A DNA stretch of 64,000 nucleotides from Lineus longissimus (lineage: Eukaryota > Nemertea > Pilidiophora > Heteronemertea > Lineidae), in the NCBI RefSeq assembly GCF_910592395.1, contig NC_088313.1, forward strand, positions 6,386,501 through 6,450,500. The letters run 5' to 3'. Shown here piece by piece: positions 20,494 to 30,289 of this stretch. Numbering within the stretch: the first letter of the stretch is position 1; each line of letters begins with the position of its first letter. The notes under the pieces were generated by a model. It had not been told where the DNA came from and searched no databases. It saw only the letters and a program-made list of their open reading frames with translations. The position numbers and the translations under genes are program-made.

Positions 20494-23400
20494 TCATTCA
20501 GGCAACTTCCGCCTGACGCTCCTAAACCACAACGGCGGACTCTGGCCCTCATATGGTTTCAACTTGTTGTGGTGGACCAGTTTGGTCTTTCCCCGCTTTT
20601 CCATCTGGATGACGTAGTCAAGGTCGTTCACCTTTTTGATGATTAGATATGGGCCTTGAAATGCCTTCCTTAGTTTTGGGGCTATCTCCAGCTGACTTAT
20701 ATCTGTGAGGTACCAGACGCCATCCCCAACTTTATACTTGTTAAAGACGACCTTGCCATTATGATTCTGCTTGTGTCTTTCAGCCGCGGCCTTCAAATTT
20801 TCCCGGGCGACATCATGGGCATGGACCATCGTGTCACGCAACTTGTCCACATACTCGCCATAAGACGTTATCTCATCATCCTCGATGCCAGGTCTGTACG
20901 GGAACATCACCTCTGCCGGTAGTCGAACCTCACGGCCTAACATGAGCAGGTTTGGAGTTAACTTCGTCGACTCATTTGGAGTGGCTCGGTAGGCAGCAGC
21001 CAGACATCCTAAGTTAACATCCCATTGGTCTTGCTGACCCTTCAGATAGGCCTTGATCATCCGGATCAGGGTCTTGTTGAAACGTTCACATTGCCCGTTA
21101 CAGCGGGGGTTTGCAGGAGACGCCCTTGTCTTCCTGATCTCAAGCAACCTACACAACTCTTTGAAGATGTTGCTCTCATAGTTTCGACCCTGATCTGAGT
21201 GGATGTCAATTGGTGTTCCAAACCTGGCGATCACCTCGTTGAGAATGAGGTTGGCCGTGGTGGTGGCAGTCTGGTCTGGCGTGGCAAATACTTCCGCCCA
21301 CTTACTGAAAGAATCAGTAATGACGTGTATGAATTTATTCCCACGCGCTGAGGTGGGGAGGGGTCCAAGTACATCGGTCGACAATCTGTCTAATACCCCC
21401 CCTGCAGTCATCTTTCCCATCGGGGCTCTCGGGGGTTTTGGGGGCTTCTTGATCTGTGCACAGAGATCACATCGGGACACCCACAGGTTAACATCTATCC
21501 GCACCCCATACCAGTAGAATCGCTGCAATGTTTTCTCACGGCATTTCTTCTTTCCCAGGTGGCCAGCCAATGGAGAATCATGCATCTCTCGTAGGACTTC
21601 TGACCTCAAGACTCTGGGAACAAGGAATTGTTCGTGGTGACCTGTCCCGTCTTTCCTGCTGAATTTTCTGAACAGAATGCCGTCAGTGAGGGTAAGGCTG
21701 TCCCAACAGTTCCAATAATGTCTGGTGGCTTGGCTGGCTTCACATACAACCGCCCCAAATGGCCGTGTGCCTGTTTCGAACCAACTTAGAATTGGGCCTA
21801 TGTCTGGGTCCTTGGCCTGATGACGTCTTAGGTCCGGTGGGGCATAGGGCAGCGCCCAGCTAGGCTGGGCCTGAGCATTAGGCCTGTTCCTGGCACGCGT
21901 TATTCGCCGCACTGGCCGAGTGCCAGGATACATGGTACTTTGCATGTCAGCCGATTTCTTGTCACATTTGGCACATAACCCACAGGGGATGTCCTCACCA
22001 TTGGTAGGGCAGGCGCAGTCCATCGGGTTGGGACAGCGACTCATGCTGTCAGCATTTTGGTGCTTTTTGCCTGGTCTCCATTCCAGGGTGAATTGGTAAG
22101 CTGACAAGATCTCGATCCACCGTGCAACGCGGCCCTTGGGGTCCTTGAGGGAAAAGAGCCACTTTAATGCCATGTGGTCCACGCGGCAGATGAAGGGCTT
22201 CCCCAGGAGATACTGGCGGAAATACTCAATAAAGTGTTTCACGGCCAATAGTTCCCTGTCTGTGACACAATAATTTCTCTGTGCCTTATTTAGGGTTGCA
22301 CTGGCATAGGCAATCACCCGCTCCCGCCCGTCCTGTACCTGGGACAGTACTGCCCCTATTCCCACATCACAGGCATCAGTGTCTAGTATGAAGGTGTCCT
22401 CAGGCCTAGGGTAAGCCATGACTTCCGGGCCTGTAAGTTTTTCAAGCAGTATTTTGAATGCTGCCTCACATTCTCCACTCCAGTGAAAGGAGACCCCCTT
22501 CTTGGTCAGTTGGATGAGGGGATGCATCAGGGATGAAAAGTCCTGGATGAACCTTCTATAATATGAACCCAGGCCTATGATCCCTCGGACATCAGTGACA
22601 TTTCGTGGAACGGGCCAATCTTTCAATTTCTGCACATTTTGCGCATTGGGTTTGACCCCATCTTTAGATACCGTGTGACCCAAGAAATTGACTTCGAGTT
22701 GCAGGAGGTGGCACTTTGAGGGCTTTAGTTTAAAACCGGCATCACGGATACGGGTAAAAACCTTTCGTAGCTTCACGATATGTGATTCAAAATCCACTGA
22801 GAAAGTGATGATGTCGTCAAGATAGAGGGCGCATACCTCCTCTGGCACTAACCCTTTCATGGCCAGCTCAATTAGCCGCTGGAAGGTCATCGGGGAGCCT
22901 GCTAGGCCCATCGGCATAGTCAGGTATTCAAAAAGTCCATGAGTTGTGGCAAAAGCAGTTTTTGGGATATCTTGCTCCCTAATGGGGACATTGTGGTAGG
23001 CCGACGTGACGTCAAGGGCACTAAAGTACACTGACCCAGACAGTTTATCAATCAGGGTGTCACATCTGGGGAGGGGTGTCGCTGGAATGTTAGTTGTCAA
23101 TTTGTTGAGCATCCGATAGTCAACACAATGGCGGACGCCACCATCACGTTTTCGAACTAAGACGACCCCAGAGGCCCACGGGGAGGTCGACTCCCTCACA
23201 ATGCCTTGGTTCAGCATCTTTTTCAGTGACTTCAACTCCTCTCCGGCAAAGGCCATAGGAACTTTTCTGGGAGCCTGCTTGAAAGGTTTAGCATCCCCAG
23301 TATCTATTTCATGCTCAACCAGGTGAGTCCTTCCTATATCGGCATCATCCTTGGAAAAGATATCAGAGAACTCCAGTATGAGTTCTTTTAGTGTGGTCTC

Positions 23401-24402
23401 TTCCTGGGGTGATTTTAGAGCCTCCTTGGCGCCATCTAGCATTGGCTGTAGGTACTCAGGTAATGTCATGTCTTGGGCGGGAGTAATAGGAGAGCCCTTT
23501 CCTACAGCTCGGATTCTATCAGTGACTCTGGGTTTAGGGCACATCTGAATCCGCCTTACAGTATCATTGTTGTCATGGCGACCAGACTCATGCCTTAGCA
23601 CTGACGCTTTTGGCTTCCCAACTGTCCTGGCCACTCCTATCACCATGTCCTGCTTGATGGAGGCTGGGGCTTCGAAGGGGTTCATTACTCTTACTGGGAC
23701 AGTGCAATCCTTGGTGGCATCAACAAGTGTTGGAGCAACGGCAATATTGCAATGCTGAACCATCACGGGGTTAGCCTCAATCAATAAACAGGCATCCTTT
23801 TTCCTGGTTTTGTTTGCTCTGTCCACAAGGCCTTGGATGATAACCTCTGACATAGCAGGAATAATGAAATGATCTGCAGCACGCACCCGTCGTGCTGTAA
23901 TTGGTAATCCAATTTGCTTCAAGGGGATTAGTTGGCCCTTCAACATAATCCGGTTTTGGGACAGCAATATGTCCGCTGGGCCATCAGGGTCCCGCTGTAA
24001 AATGTCTGCCCCTAACAGCACTTCATCTTCAATGTCAGCGACTAACAATGGCTTCTCGCGTTTCAATGGCCCTAAGTCCATCCAAAACAGCGCTTTCCCG
24101 TAGTACGTGATGGACCCCCCATCAGCATTTGTGAGTAGGCCCCTCTTGGAGGGTGGAACTAATACCGGTCGCTCCGGTTCTGGAATTTTCATATAGGTGG
24201 CATGGGACATTATAGTCTTGGTCGACCCCGTGTCGACAGTGAATGTTACATCCAACCCCTGGATGTGGCCTTCTATGTATATTCCTGCATATGAAGGCTT
24301 TTGCCGCCTGATCGCCTCCAGGTCGGCCTCCTCCCCATCCCCAATATCGCTCTCACTTCCATCACCTTCCTCAACCTCAAGTGCTAACTCTGAGTCTGAC
24401 AA
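20494..24402 (-). CDS. pol: gypsy Pol polyprotein (protease, RT, RNase H, integrase)
   Basis: Uninterrupted frame; numbering is from the codon at 24402, though the frame is open from about 24492 and has no early ATG, fitting expression by frameshift from gag. Domains in order: aspartic protease with DTGS at 57-60; reverse transcriptase with CVDYRMLN, SALDVTSAYH and catalytic YLDD at 527-530; RNase H starting LDTDACDVGIG at 673; integrase zinc finger H941, H948, C978, C981; integrase core D1010, D1070, E1106 (exactly 35 residues between the last two); then a C-terminal GPYxI-type segment (FQGPYLIIKK) without a chromodomain. All key residues are present and there are no stops, so the enzyme set looks functional. 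It ends at 20494. Confidence 0.95.
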   Translation of the reverse strand: MSDSELALEVEEGDGSESDIGDGEEADLEAIRRQKPSYAGIYIEGHIQGLDVTFTVDTGSTKTIMSHATYMKIPEPERPVLVPPSKRGLLTNADGGSITYYGKALFWMDLGPLKREKPLLVADIEDEVLLGADILQRDPDGPADILLSQNRIMLKGQLIPLKQIGLPITARRVRAADHFIIPAMSEVIIQGLVDRANKTRKKDACLLIEANPVMVQHCNIAVAPTLVDATKDCTVPVRVMNPFEAPASIKQDMVIGVARTVGKPKASVLRHESGRHDNNDTVRRIQMCPKPRVTDRIRAVGKGSPITPAQDMTLPEYLQPMLDGAKEALKSPQEETTLKELILEFSDIFSKDDADIGRTHLVEHEIDTGDAKPFKQAPRKVPMAFAGEELKSLKKMLNQGIVRESTSPWASGVVLVRKRDGGVRHCVDYRMLNKLTTNIPATPLPRCDTLIDKLSGSVYFSALDVTSAYHNVPIREQDIPKTAFATTHGLFEYLTMPMGLAGSPMTFQRLIELAMKGLVPEEVCALYLDDIITFSVDFESHIVKLRKVFTRIRDAGFKLKPSKCHLLQLEVNFLGHTVSKDGVKPNAQNVQKLKDWPVPRNVTDVRGIIGLGSYYRRFIQDFSSLMHPLIQLTKKGVSFHWSGECEAAFKILLEKLTGPEVMAYPRPEDTFILDTDACDVGIGAVLSQVQDGRERVIAYASATLNKAQRNYCVTDRELLAVKHFIEYFRQYLLGKPFICRVDHMALKWLFSLKDPKGRVARWIEILSAYQFTLEWRPGKKHQNADSMSRCPNPMDCACPTNGEDIPCGLCAKCDKKSADMQSTMYPGTRPVRRITRARNRPNAQAQPSWALPYAPPDLRRHQAKDPDIGPILSWFETGTRPFGAVVCEASQATRHYWNCWDSLTLTDGILFRKFSRKDGTGHHEQFLVPRVLRSEVLREMHDSPLAGHLGKKKCREKTLQRFYWYGVRIDVNLWVSRCDLCAQIKKPPKPPRAPMGKMTAGGVLDRLSTDVLGPLPTSARGNKFIHVITDSFSKWAEVFATPDQTATTTANLILNEVIARFGTPIDIHSDQGRNYESNIFKELCRLLEIRKTRASPANPRCNGQCERFNKTLIRMIKAYLKGQQDQWDVNLGCLAAAYRATPNESTKLTPNLLMLGREVRLPAEVMFPYRPGIEDDEITSYGEYVDKLRDTMVHAHDVARENLKAAAERHKQNHNGKVVFNKYKVGDGVWYLTDISQLEIAPKLRKAFQGPYLIIKKVNDLDYVIQMEKRGKTKLVHHNKLKPYEGQSPPLWFRSVRRKLPE

Positions 24403-24452
24403 TGCTTCTGTTTCTTGGCCGACATTTACATCAATGCGGGCTGCCCCTTGGC

Positions 24453-26405
24453 CTACTGGGGTAGCCCGTTGCAGTTTGACGCCTGATGTAGGGCTTGATC
24501 ATTCCGTGGGGTAAATGTGGGCGCATTAGGACTAATGGCGGTCCGTGCTGCCTGGGCAGCCACTGGTGGTGCAGATTGCATCACAACTGGCGGGTTGGTG
24601 CATTCTCGCGAGTAATGCCCATATTGTCGGCAACGGAAGCAGAGGATATTCTCCTTTGGTTGCCGGGGACGACCTGGCTGGCGGCCATGTTGCCCGCCAC
24701 CCCAACGGCCTTGGGATGAGCCCTTCTTTTCAAGATTGCTCAGCCGTGACATCACATCTGTCATCATGCTAACAATCTTTGTCATCTCCTCACTAGGGGG
24801 AGCAGCGGGTGATGCATCCTGGCTAGGCTGCTGATTACCCGTCCCATTACTGGTCGGTCTCTTGTGAGACTGAGTCTGAGGTTTGGCCCCATGGTTTTTA
24901 GCCATTCGCACATTCTCCTCATCAGATTCTTCCGTCTCAATGTCAGTCTCCCGGGTAATTTTCACTGGCTTCTTACGCTGAACCCGTTGTGTGTCCTTGA
25001 ATCGGACTACCTCATAAACAGCTTGGTCGATATTCTTTGGATCTTTAATGTATTCAACATGAAAACGGACATCATCATCATGGAGGCCATCCAGAAACCT
25101 CCGGAGGAGATCCTCACTCCTGGTTTCGGCATCCCTTGACCCATAGGCCTTGCAATACAACCGTTTTAGCTCAGCAGCAAACTCGGAGGCGGACTCTCCT
25201 GCTTTTTGGGAGCGACACGAAAATTTGGCTCCATATGATTTTGCTGTTTCAATCCGCCTAAAGCGGTGATTTAGCTCTCTAATCAAAGCCCTATAATCAC
25301 CCCTGACTGATTTGTCCAGCTGGCCGTAAACAAATTCAGCCGCGGCGCCCTGGAGCTTAGGGAGGAGGTGGTCCAGCTTCTCCTCAACGGTCCAGCCACA
25401 TCGGCTGGCCACATCTGAAAATCGGTTATAGTATGCCTCCCAAGATTCCTTGGTGGTGTCTCTGAATGGCGGTAGCTTAGGACCCCTTGACAACTGATGA
25501 CGGGGCCTTGGGGCTTCATCCTCAGTGTCGCTGTCACACCAGCGATCTAATGAGTTTTTCCTAGGCCGCTCAGAGCTTGAACTGGAAAGACTAGCCTTTT
25601 TAGGCCGTCGCACAGCCTTACTGGACCTGGGGACATGGGGAGTTTGCTGTGGCTCTTTATTCATACTAGCGCCATCCCCAATTGGTGCCTGAGGCGAGGA
25701 CACATGGCCCTGGCTTGGGCTGGCTGAATGACTCACCAGCACGGTTGGCTGTACGGGCGGCTGCGGGGTCCATGAGGCATAGCCATAGCCATTACTAGTA
25801 CTCATCAAAGGGTACTGCTGCGGGCCTAACGACATTTGGGGATTACCCATCCCAAACATTTGGCCATAACTCGTCCCCACCATCTGGGATTGGCCATGAG
25901 TGGCATAACTACTGGGGTGTGGGATTTGTCCTGCCGTCCAGGGTGGCATACGCTCGCCCCTGGATGTGTTCAATGCTGGCATCGGCATTGATACGGGATT
26001 CAGTAAGGCAGGCCCAGCCACGGACATCATTGTTGATCCGGCCACAGCCCCAGCCATGGTTCGAGTGGTGCTCATCACCACACTTGTACCACTCGTCATC
26101 ATTACAACACTCGTGGTAGTAGGAGTCGTCACCCGGGACGGCATCATAGAGGGCCCAGCTCCCTGTGCTGGGGGAGCACTAGAACTCGAGATAGGGAGAT
26201 TACTGGCTCCCTGATCAGGCCTACCTGCACTACTATCTTCCGCCAACATTATGCGTTGGTATACCTCGTCAATGTATTCGTCTGGTATCTCTGTTTCAGC
26301 CTCAGTGAAGTATTCATCAGATTCAGATTGAATCTCTCGCGGTAGCAATCGGATCGGGGTGAAATTCTTCCGATTGGCTCTCAATCCCACTGATTTCCTG
26401 GGCAT
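24453..26405 (-). CDS. gag: gypsy Gag polyprotein
   Basis: 650 residues from ATG 26405, 81 bp after the 5' LTR. The N-terminal 330 residues are low-complexity (Ser/Pro/Met/Thr-rich). The capsid-type retrotransposon Gag domain lies around residues 340-500 (LPPFRDTTKESWEAYYNRF, DHLLPKLQGAAAEFVYGQL, FKDTQRVQRKK). A single CCHC zinc knuckle CFRCRQYGHYSREC lies at 589-602. It forms the virus-like particle and packages RNA. The TAG stop at 24453 is followed by pol in the -1 register. The pol frame is open from about 24492, so an overlap of roughly 40 bases exists in which a -1 shift could occur, though I see no canonical slippery heptamer. Confidence 0.9.
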   Translation of the reverse strand: MPRKSVGLRANRKNFTPIRLLPREIQSESDEYFTEAETEIPDEYIDEVYQRIMLAEDSSAGRPDQGASNLPISSSSAPPAQGAGPSMMPSRVTTPTTTSVVMMTSGTSVVMSTTRTMAGAVAGSTMMSVAGPALLNPVSMPMPALNTSRGERMPPWTAGQIPHPSSYATHGQSQMVGTSYGQMFGMGNPQMSLGPQQYPLMSTSNGYGYASWTPQPPVQPTVLVSHSASPSQGHVSSPQAPIGDGASMNKEPQQTPHVPRSSKAVRRPKKASLSSSSSERPRKNSLDRWCDSDTEDEAPRPRHQLSRGPKLPPFRDTTKESWEAYYNRFSDVASRCGWTVEEKLDHLLPKLQGAAAEFVYGQLDKSVRGDYRALIRELNHRFRRIETAKSYGAKFSCRSQKAGESASEFAAELKRLYCKAYGSRDAETRSEDLLRRFLDGLHDDDVRFHVEYIKDPKNIDQAVYEVVRFKDTQRVQRKKPVKITRETDIETEESDEENVRMAKNHGAKPQTQSHKRPTSNGTGNQQPSQDASPAAPPSEEMTKIVSMMTDVMSRLSNLEKKGSSQGRWGGGQHGRQPGRPRQPKENILCFRCRQYGHYSRECTNPPVVMQSAPPVAAQAARTAISPNAPTFTPRNDQALHQASNCNGLPQ

Positions 26406-26462
26406 CGTGGTATCACTGGCATCAAGGGGAGGTTCGCATCACTGGACCCAGAAAGTATATCT

Positions 26463-26486
26463 GGATCCCACAGCTGTCACCAAAAA
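26463..26486 (-). promoter_or_regulatory. primer binding site of the gypsy element
   Basis: A few bases after the 5' LTR, the element strand reads TGGTGACAGCTGTGGGATCC. It starts with TGG and would pair with a tRNA 3' end of the form ...ATCCCACAGCTGTCACCA. The CCCAC T-arm portion resembles tRNA-Leu, but the exact tRNA is not certain. Confidence 0.6.
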
Positions 26487-27967
26487 TGTCACAACCTCAG
26501 GGCTAAAAGTGCCAGTGGTGACCTCCAGGTCAGAGCCTCTGGCCAAACTTACTGATCCTCCTTGTCATAAATTATCTCGGCCAAAATGACGCCCCCTGAT
26601 ATACACTGACATCAGGCGGGTAATCCAATTAAATAAAGTCCAGGCCAACAGTTAAAATATACAGCATCTATTCTCAATACTCATCCCACCCACACCCGGT
26701 TACAACATTAATATATACAGGTACATCACAATAGTCAACACAATCGCACATAAATGGTCCCTCATAAAACATCAGGGAGACAGACCACTCATCCGTGGCA
26801 TACAATAACTTCAGACATACGTCGTCAGGGCAACAGTTAGCAACTGTTGCAAATCAAGGCAGAATGGCAAAGGGTTAATCCTCAGGAGACCGGCATGGAA
26901 AAGTATTAAAAAAAAAAAAAAACCTCTTGGAATAAAACTATTCCAAGAAGAATCAACCGACACCTCAATTCCAGGTGTATACAAGTTTTGCCCCAGCAAA
27001 ACAGAAAGATTCCCGCAATTGAAGTTACCCGATACAAGAGATTCTGGGCCCGTTTACCAGTCCAACCTGGTGAGCTCGCCAGAAGCAAAAAAACTGGTCC
27101 AAAGAAAATTACGCGAGCTCAACACGCATATCGGGAGGTCTAGCGATTTCGAAATGGTCTGCAGTGACCGCAAGGCCCCAGTGATCCACCAGCAGCACGA
27201 GGGGTATGCAGAAAAAAAAAGAATTTATATAAGTCAGAGACTTGAGCAAGTCACTGGCCTCTCCACAGACAGAGGAATAAAAAGGGTACCCTCAACTCCT
27301 GAAGAAAGGAGGAGATAAAAAAACGTACCAATGCTCGACTCTTAGCAAGAGGAGAAAATCGTCTGCGTCTAATCGCATCTGAGCCGGTCTGCTCGGAAAC
27401 CCACGCTATCCCATTAAATACCCGAAGTCCACGTGACCACATGATAATTCAACTGACATTCCGATCCACAATGCACTGCGCACACAAAGACACCCCCAAT
27501 TAAAATATGAAAAGATCACCAAGCAACCCGATACAAAAGCCTTCGTTTCCTGGCAGAGATCGCACTGAATATAACTTAAAACACCGTAGTTCGAGGCACA
27601 TGCTAAGGAGTGATTAAATAAGCTTACGATTAATCGAGATAAATTCCAAATTTGCAAGTTAACAGAAGTTTTCGTTAGAGAGGTAACAATGAAATTTTGA
27701 CTTTTAGCGGTGCTGTAGGAAAGGGATCATTCGGCATTCCTCAGCCACTCACGTGATAGGAAGAACCAATAAAAATACGAGAAAATTGTAAACAGTGATG
27801 GCCGCCGTCCAGGTCACATGACCGATAAAATGGCGACGCATCCAGGAAATTGATAGAAAGAGTTGTTGACAATTTGTCCGAAAATAAACGAAATAAACCG
27901 TTGTGCCTGGAACTAGGTTTACATAAAAGGTTACGAAAATGAGAAGGTAATTTTGGTGACCGTTTCA
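26487..27967 (-). repeat. 5' LTR of the gypsy element
   Basis: Bounded by TG...CA on the element strand. It contains a long A/T homopolymer (near 26907-26921) and a TATAAAAAG-like word on neither strand that I could place with confidence as a promoter. It carries 15 A residues where the 3' LTR has 14. Confidence 0.95.
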
Positions 27968-28225
27968 CTTCCCAAACACATCATATACATCATTCGCTTC
28001 TGTTGGCGGAGGCCTATTTGATGCGAGTGCAGCATCTTTTAATTCCGCCAGAGTGTTGGTGGCCGTCTGAAACATTGACACTTCCGCTGAAACCGATTTT
28101 GATGATTTCCTTTTCGGATTCCATGAAGACACCTTAGCAGCGATCTTGGAGGTCGATGGTTGCGTATCTACATGTATCACTTTGTCCGATTTATCCTCGG
28201 ATACTTCGTCGTCATCAGACAGATC
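27968..28225 (-). pseudogene. MADF protein exon 2, part before the gypsy insertion
   Basis: Follows TTTTTTCAG and continues exon 1 in phase 0 with DLSDDDEVSEDKSDKVIH and an Ala/Lys/Ser-rich helical region (FQTATNTLAELKDAALAS). At 27968-27971 the frame meets the CTTC target duplication and the gypsy LTR, where a TGA is read at once. The remaining 109 codons of this exon lie at 17302-16973 on the other side of the 10.66-kb insertion. The gene is therefore disrupted in this allele. Confidence 0.8.
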
Positions 28226-28285
28226 CTGAAAAAACAAAGATATCATGTGGTCACTCATTCGTGAAATAAATGTCTATCTTTTCAG

Positions 28286-29107
28286 GTGCCGTCGAACGAA
28301 CAAGAATGGCTCAAGGTTGCAGAGGAATTTGAAACAAAGTGGAACCTTCCCCACTGTTTGGGTGCAATGGACGGAAAACACGTTGTTTTCCGCCCACCAT
28401 TGCGCTATGGCTCCTATTTCTACAACTATAAAGGCACCCATAGTATTGTTCTGTTTGCATTGGTTGATGCCGACTACAAGTTCTTGATGATTGATGCTGG
28501 AACCAACGGTCGTGTCGGAGATGGAGGTGTTTTCAGGAAGAGCGATCTCAATAACGCTATGGCGGATGGGACTATACATTTTCCTGAGGCAAAACCCTTA
28601 CACGATTGCGATGCCACCATGCCCTATTTTTTCGTAGCAGATGATGCTTTTCCTTTACAAACTGACATCATGAAGCCGTATCCATTTAGAAATCTTGATA
28701 AAGACAAACGTGTTTTCAACTACCGCCTGAGTCGGGCTAGGCGTGTGGTTGAAAATGCATTTGGGATATTAGCTAACAGATTTCGCGTGTTTCTTGCTCC
28801 TATTCTGCTATCCCCTGAGAAAGTGCAGATGATCATTCTGGCTGCTTGTGCACTGCACAACTTCCTGAGGGTCCATAATTCGGCCAAGTACTTCCCTCCC
28901 AGGGCAGTAGATAGGGAACAATTAAACCGCGGTGTTGTAGCTAAGGGGGATTGGAGATCAGTTAAGAAAGCTGAGGAGGCTTTCCAAGGTATTGAACATC
29001 AGTCTGGAAACCGTTATGCCAATGATGCACAATCACAAAGAGATGCTCTGCGCGGCTATGTGAATGGCATCGGACGAGTAGCATGGCAGGACAGATTTTG
29101 CAGCTAA
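28286..29107 (+). CDS. Harbinger B transposase, exon 2 (catalytic)
   Basis: It follows TTTTCAG at 28279-28285 and continues exon 1 in phase 0. The DDE triad is present: HCLGAMDGKHVVF (Asp), FFVADDAFPLQ (Asp) and VVENAFGILANRFRVF (Glu), with the usual RRVVEN and C-terminal CALHNFLR motifs of the DDE_Tnp_4 family. It is 273 residues to the stop at 29105-29107 with no interruptions. Exon 1 lies 11.45 kb upstream beyond the gypsy element. The coding parts are intact, so function depends only on whether the enlarged intron is still spliced. It lies entirely inside the intron of the opposite-strand MADF gene. Confidence 0.9.
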   Translation: MPSNEQEWLKVAEEFETKWNLPHCLGAMDGKHVVFRPPLRYGSYFYNYKGTHSIVLFALVDADYKFLMIDAGTNGRVGDGGVFRKSDLNNAMADGTIHFPEAKPLHDCDATMPYFFVADDAFPLQTDIMKPYPFRNLDKDKRVFNYRLSRARRVVENAFGILANRFRVFLAPILLSPEKVQMIILAACALHNFLRVHNSAKYFPPRAVDREQLNRGVVAKGDWRSVKKAEEAFQGIEHQSGNRYANDAQSQRDALRGYVNGIGRVAWQDRFCS

Positions 29108-29186
29108 GCCTGACAGTAGAAATACTTCGATGTGCAATGTACATGAATGTGTTGATATAAAATAAACATATTAACTGTCTATTCAC

Positions 29187-29561
29187 CTTGTACATTTGAT
29201 CGTCATGTTCATCGGCCATGGTAGATGTACTGCATCTCGGCTCTAGATGGTCCTTTAAGAACAGCATCTTCTGAAACCACCATACTTTTGGTTGATACAT
29301 GTCGTTGGCCCCTGCTCCACTTTTGTTCTTCTTCTTCATCTCGTCGAATTCTCTGGACAAATGACTTCGAAGTCCATTCAGCTTCCTTTTAACTGCTTCA
29401 ACTGTGCAACCTTCACATTTTGGGGAAAGTTTGTCCACGATACCTTGGTAGGCAGTTTCTTTCTTGACCCTATTATGGTACATGGGATTCTTTGTGTCGT
29501 AGAGTACAGGGCGGGCCCTGTACTCCTCGATCAAAATGTCTGTGAGTTCTTGTGTCCACAT
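29187..29561 (-). CDS. MADF-domain protein of Harbinger B, exon 1
   Basis: The 125-codon exon opens MWTQELTDILIEEYRARPVL, followed by Y-D-x-K-N-P-x-Y, a central helix and the KVWWFQKMLFLKDHL segment. This is a clear MADF (Myb/SANT-like) DNA-binding domain over about 105 residues. It ends TACAAG/GTGAAT (donor at 29186), phase 0. In Harbinger elements the Myb/SANT/MADF protein assists the transposase in DNA binding and nuclear entry. Exon 2 begins at 28225 on the other side of transposase exon 2. Confidence 0.8.
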
Positions 29562-30236
29562 ACCAGCAGTTTTTGGGCCTTATGTGCTGACGAGATACCC
29601 TTATCTGTTTATATAGTGAAGGAAATGCACAGTGTAGGTGACATAACCATTCAAAATAGGCCTCAACACCAAGAAATGACATATATGAGGACATAGCTAT
29701 CCATAACAAAAGGCCTGGTCACTGGGTTCAAAGCGTTAATCGAACAATAAAAATATTTCCCCGCGCCACACGGTAGGATTCTTGTATTATTTGGTCAAAT
29801 CCTTGGATAAAAATAGGACGGGTTCTATCCAAAACAATTTTGGATTTGGAAATCTGGTTGGTCAAATTTGTGGATTTTCCCCGTGCCAGACGGTAAAACA
29901 TTTTGGTCAAACTTTTTTGGTCAAATTATATTTTACCGTGTGGCTCGGGCATAAGTGTCAAACCCATTTATAGGAGACCTATGAATCGGTTTCAACAACC
30001 CAAACAATAAGGATTGGACTTGAAACTGAAGTATATTGGATATGAGGCCTGGACAACCCTCTCTGGAATCCCAGCCAATGATCGGCCTTCTCAACAGCTC
30101 TGTTCGCCACCCTATGAGTCAGGGGCGGCGACACCGGCTGTTATTGAAGTGGTGTTATTTTCTTGAATTTACAGTAATTCATATTGTATGTCATAAAAGT
30201 TTGTTTATTAGTTTATGTATTTGTAACGCGATGAGT

Positions 30237-30289
30237 CCAGTTAATTGCCCGAGAGAGCTGTGGGATCAAAGGAAACTTGCTGTGACCTC
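30237..30289 (+). repeat. conserved CAGTTAATTRCCCGAGAGAG block, copy 1
   Basis: CAGTTAATTGCCCGAGAGAG followed by CTGTGGGATC and a tail ending GCTGTGACCT. The same block occurs at 58124-58175 and, with small changes, at 60473-60512, always in the same orientation. Here it directly follows (antisense) the decayed GPCR first exon. Confidence 0.7.

Larger units (their letters stand above)
17307..27967 (-). mobile_element. full-length Ty3/gypsy LTR retrotransposon, very young
   Basis: It is 10,661 bp and oriented leftward. The 5' LTR is 26487-27967 (1481 bp) and the 3' LTR is 17307-18781 (1475 bp), flanked by the 4-bp duplication CTTC (17303-17306 and 27968-27971). By eye the LTRs differ only by a 5-bp indel, one A in a poly-A run and a couple of substitutions, so insertion was recent. 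Open gag and pol frames and a third small ORF are intact. PBS and polypurine tract are in place. It interrupts Harbinger element B. Domain order PR-RT-RH-IN assigns it to Ty3/gypsy (Metaviridae). Confidence 0.95.
16239..29951. mobile_element. PIF/Harbinger transposon B, split by a Ty3/gypsy insertion
   Basis: The termini are TGCCCAAGCCACAC (left) and the reverse complement of TGCCCGAGCCACAC (right), flanked on both sides by TAA (16236-16238 and 29952-29954), the TWA duplication known for Harbinger. Both subterminal regions carry several copies of TTTGGTCAAA (for example near 16260, 16294, 29790, 29849, 29901 and 29920) and GCCACACGGT, likely transposase-binding sites. It encodes a DDE transposase on the plus strand and a MADF protein on the minus strand. 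Removing the 10,661-bp gypsy element plus one CTTC copy restores an element of about 3.05 kb. Confidence 0.85.

Noticed and set aside
24440-24500. Programmed -1 frameshift signal between gag and pol
   Set aside because: The register is -1 and the frames overlap, but no canonical slippery heptamer or clear pseudoknot was seen, so I did not list a site.
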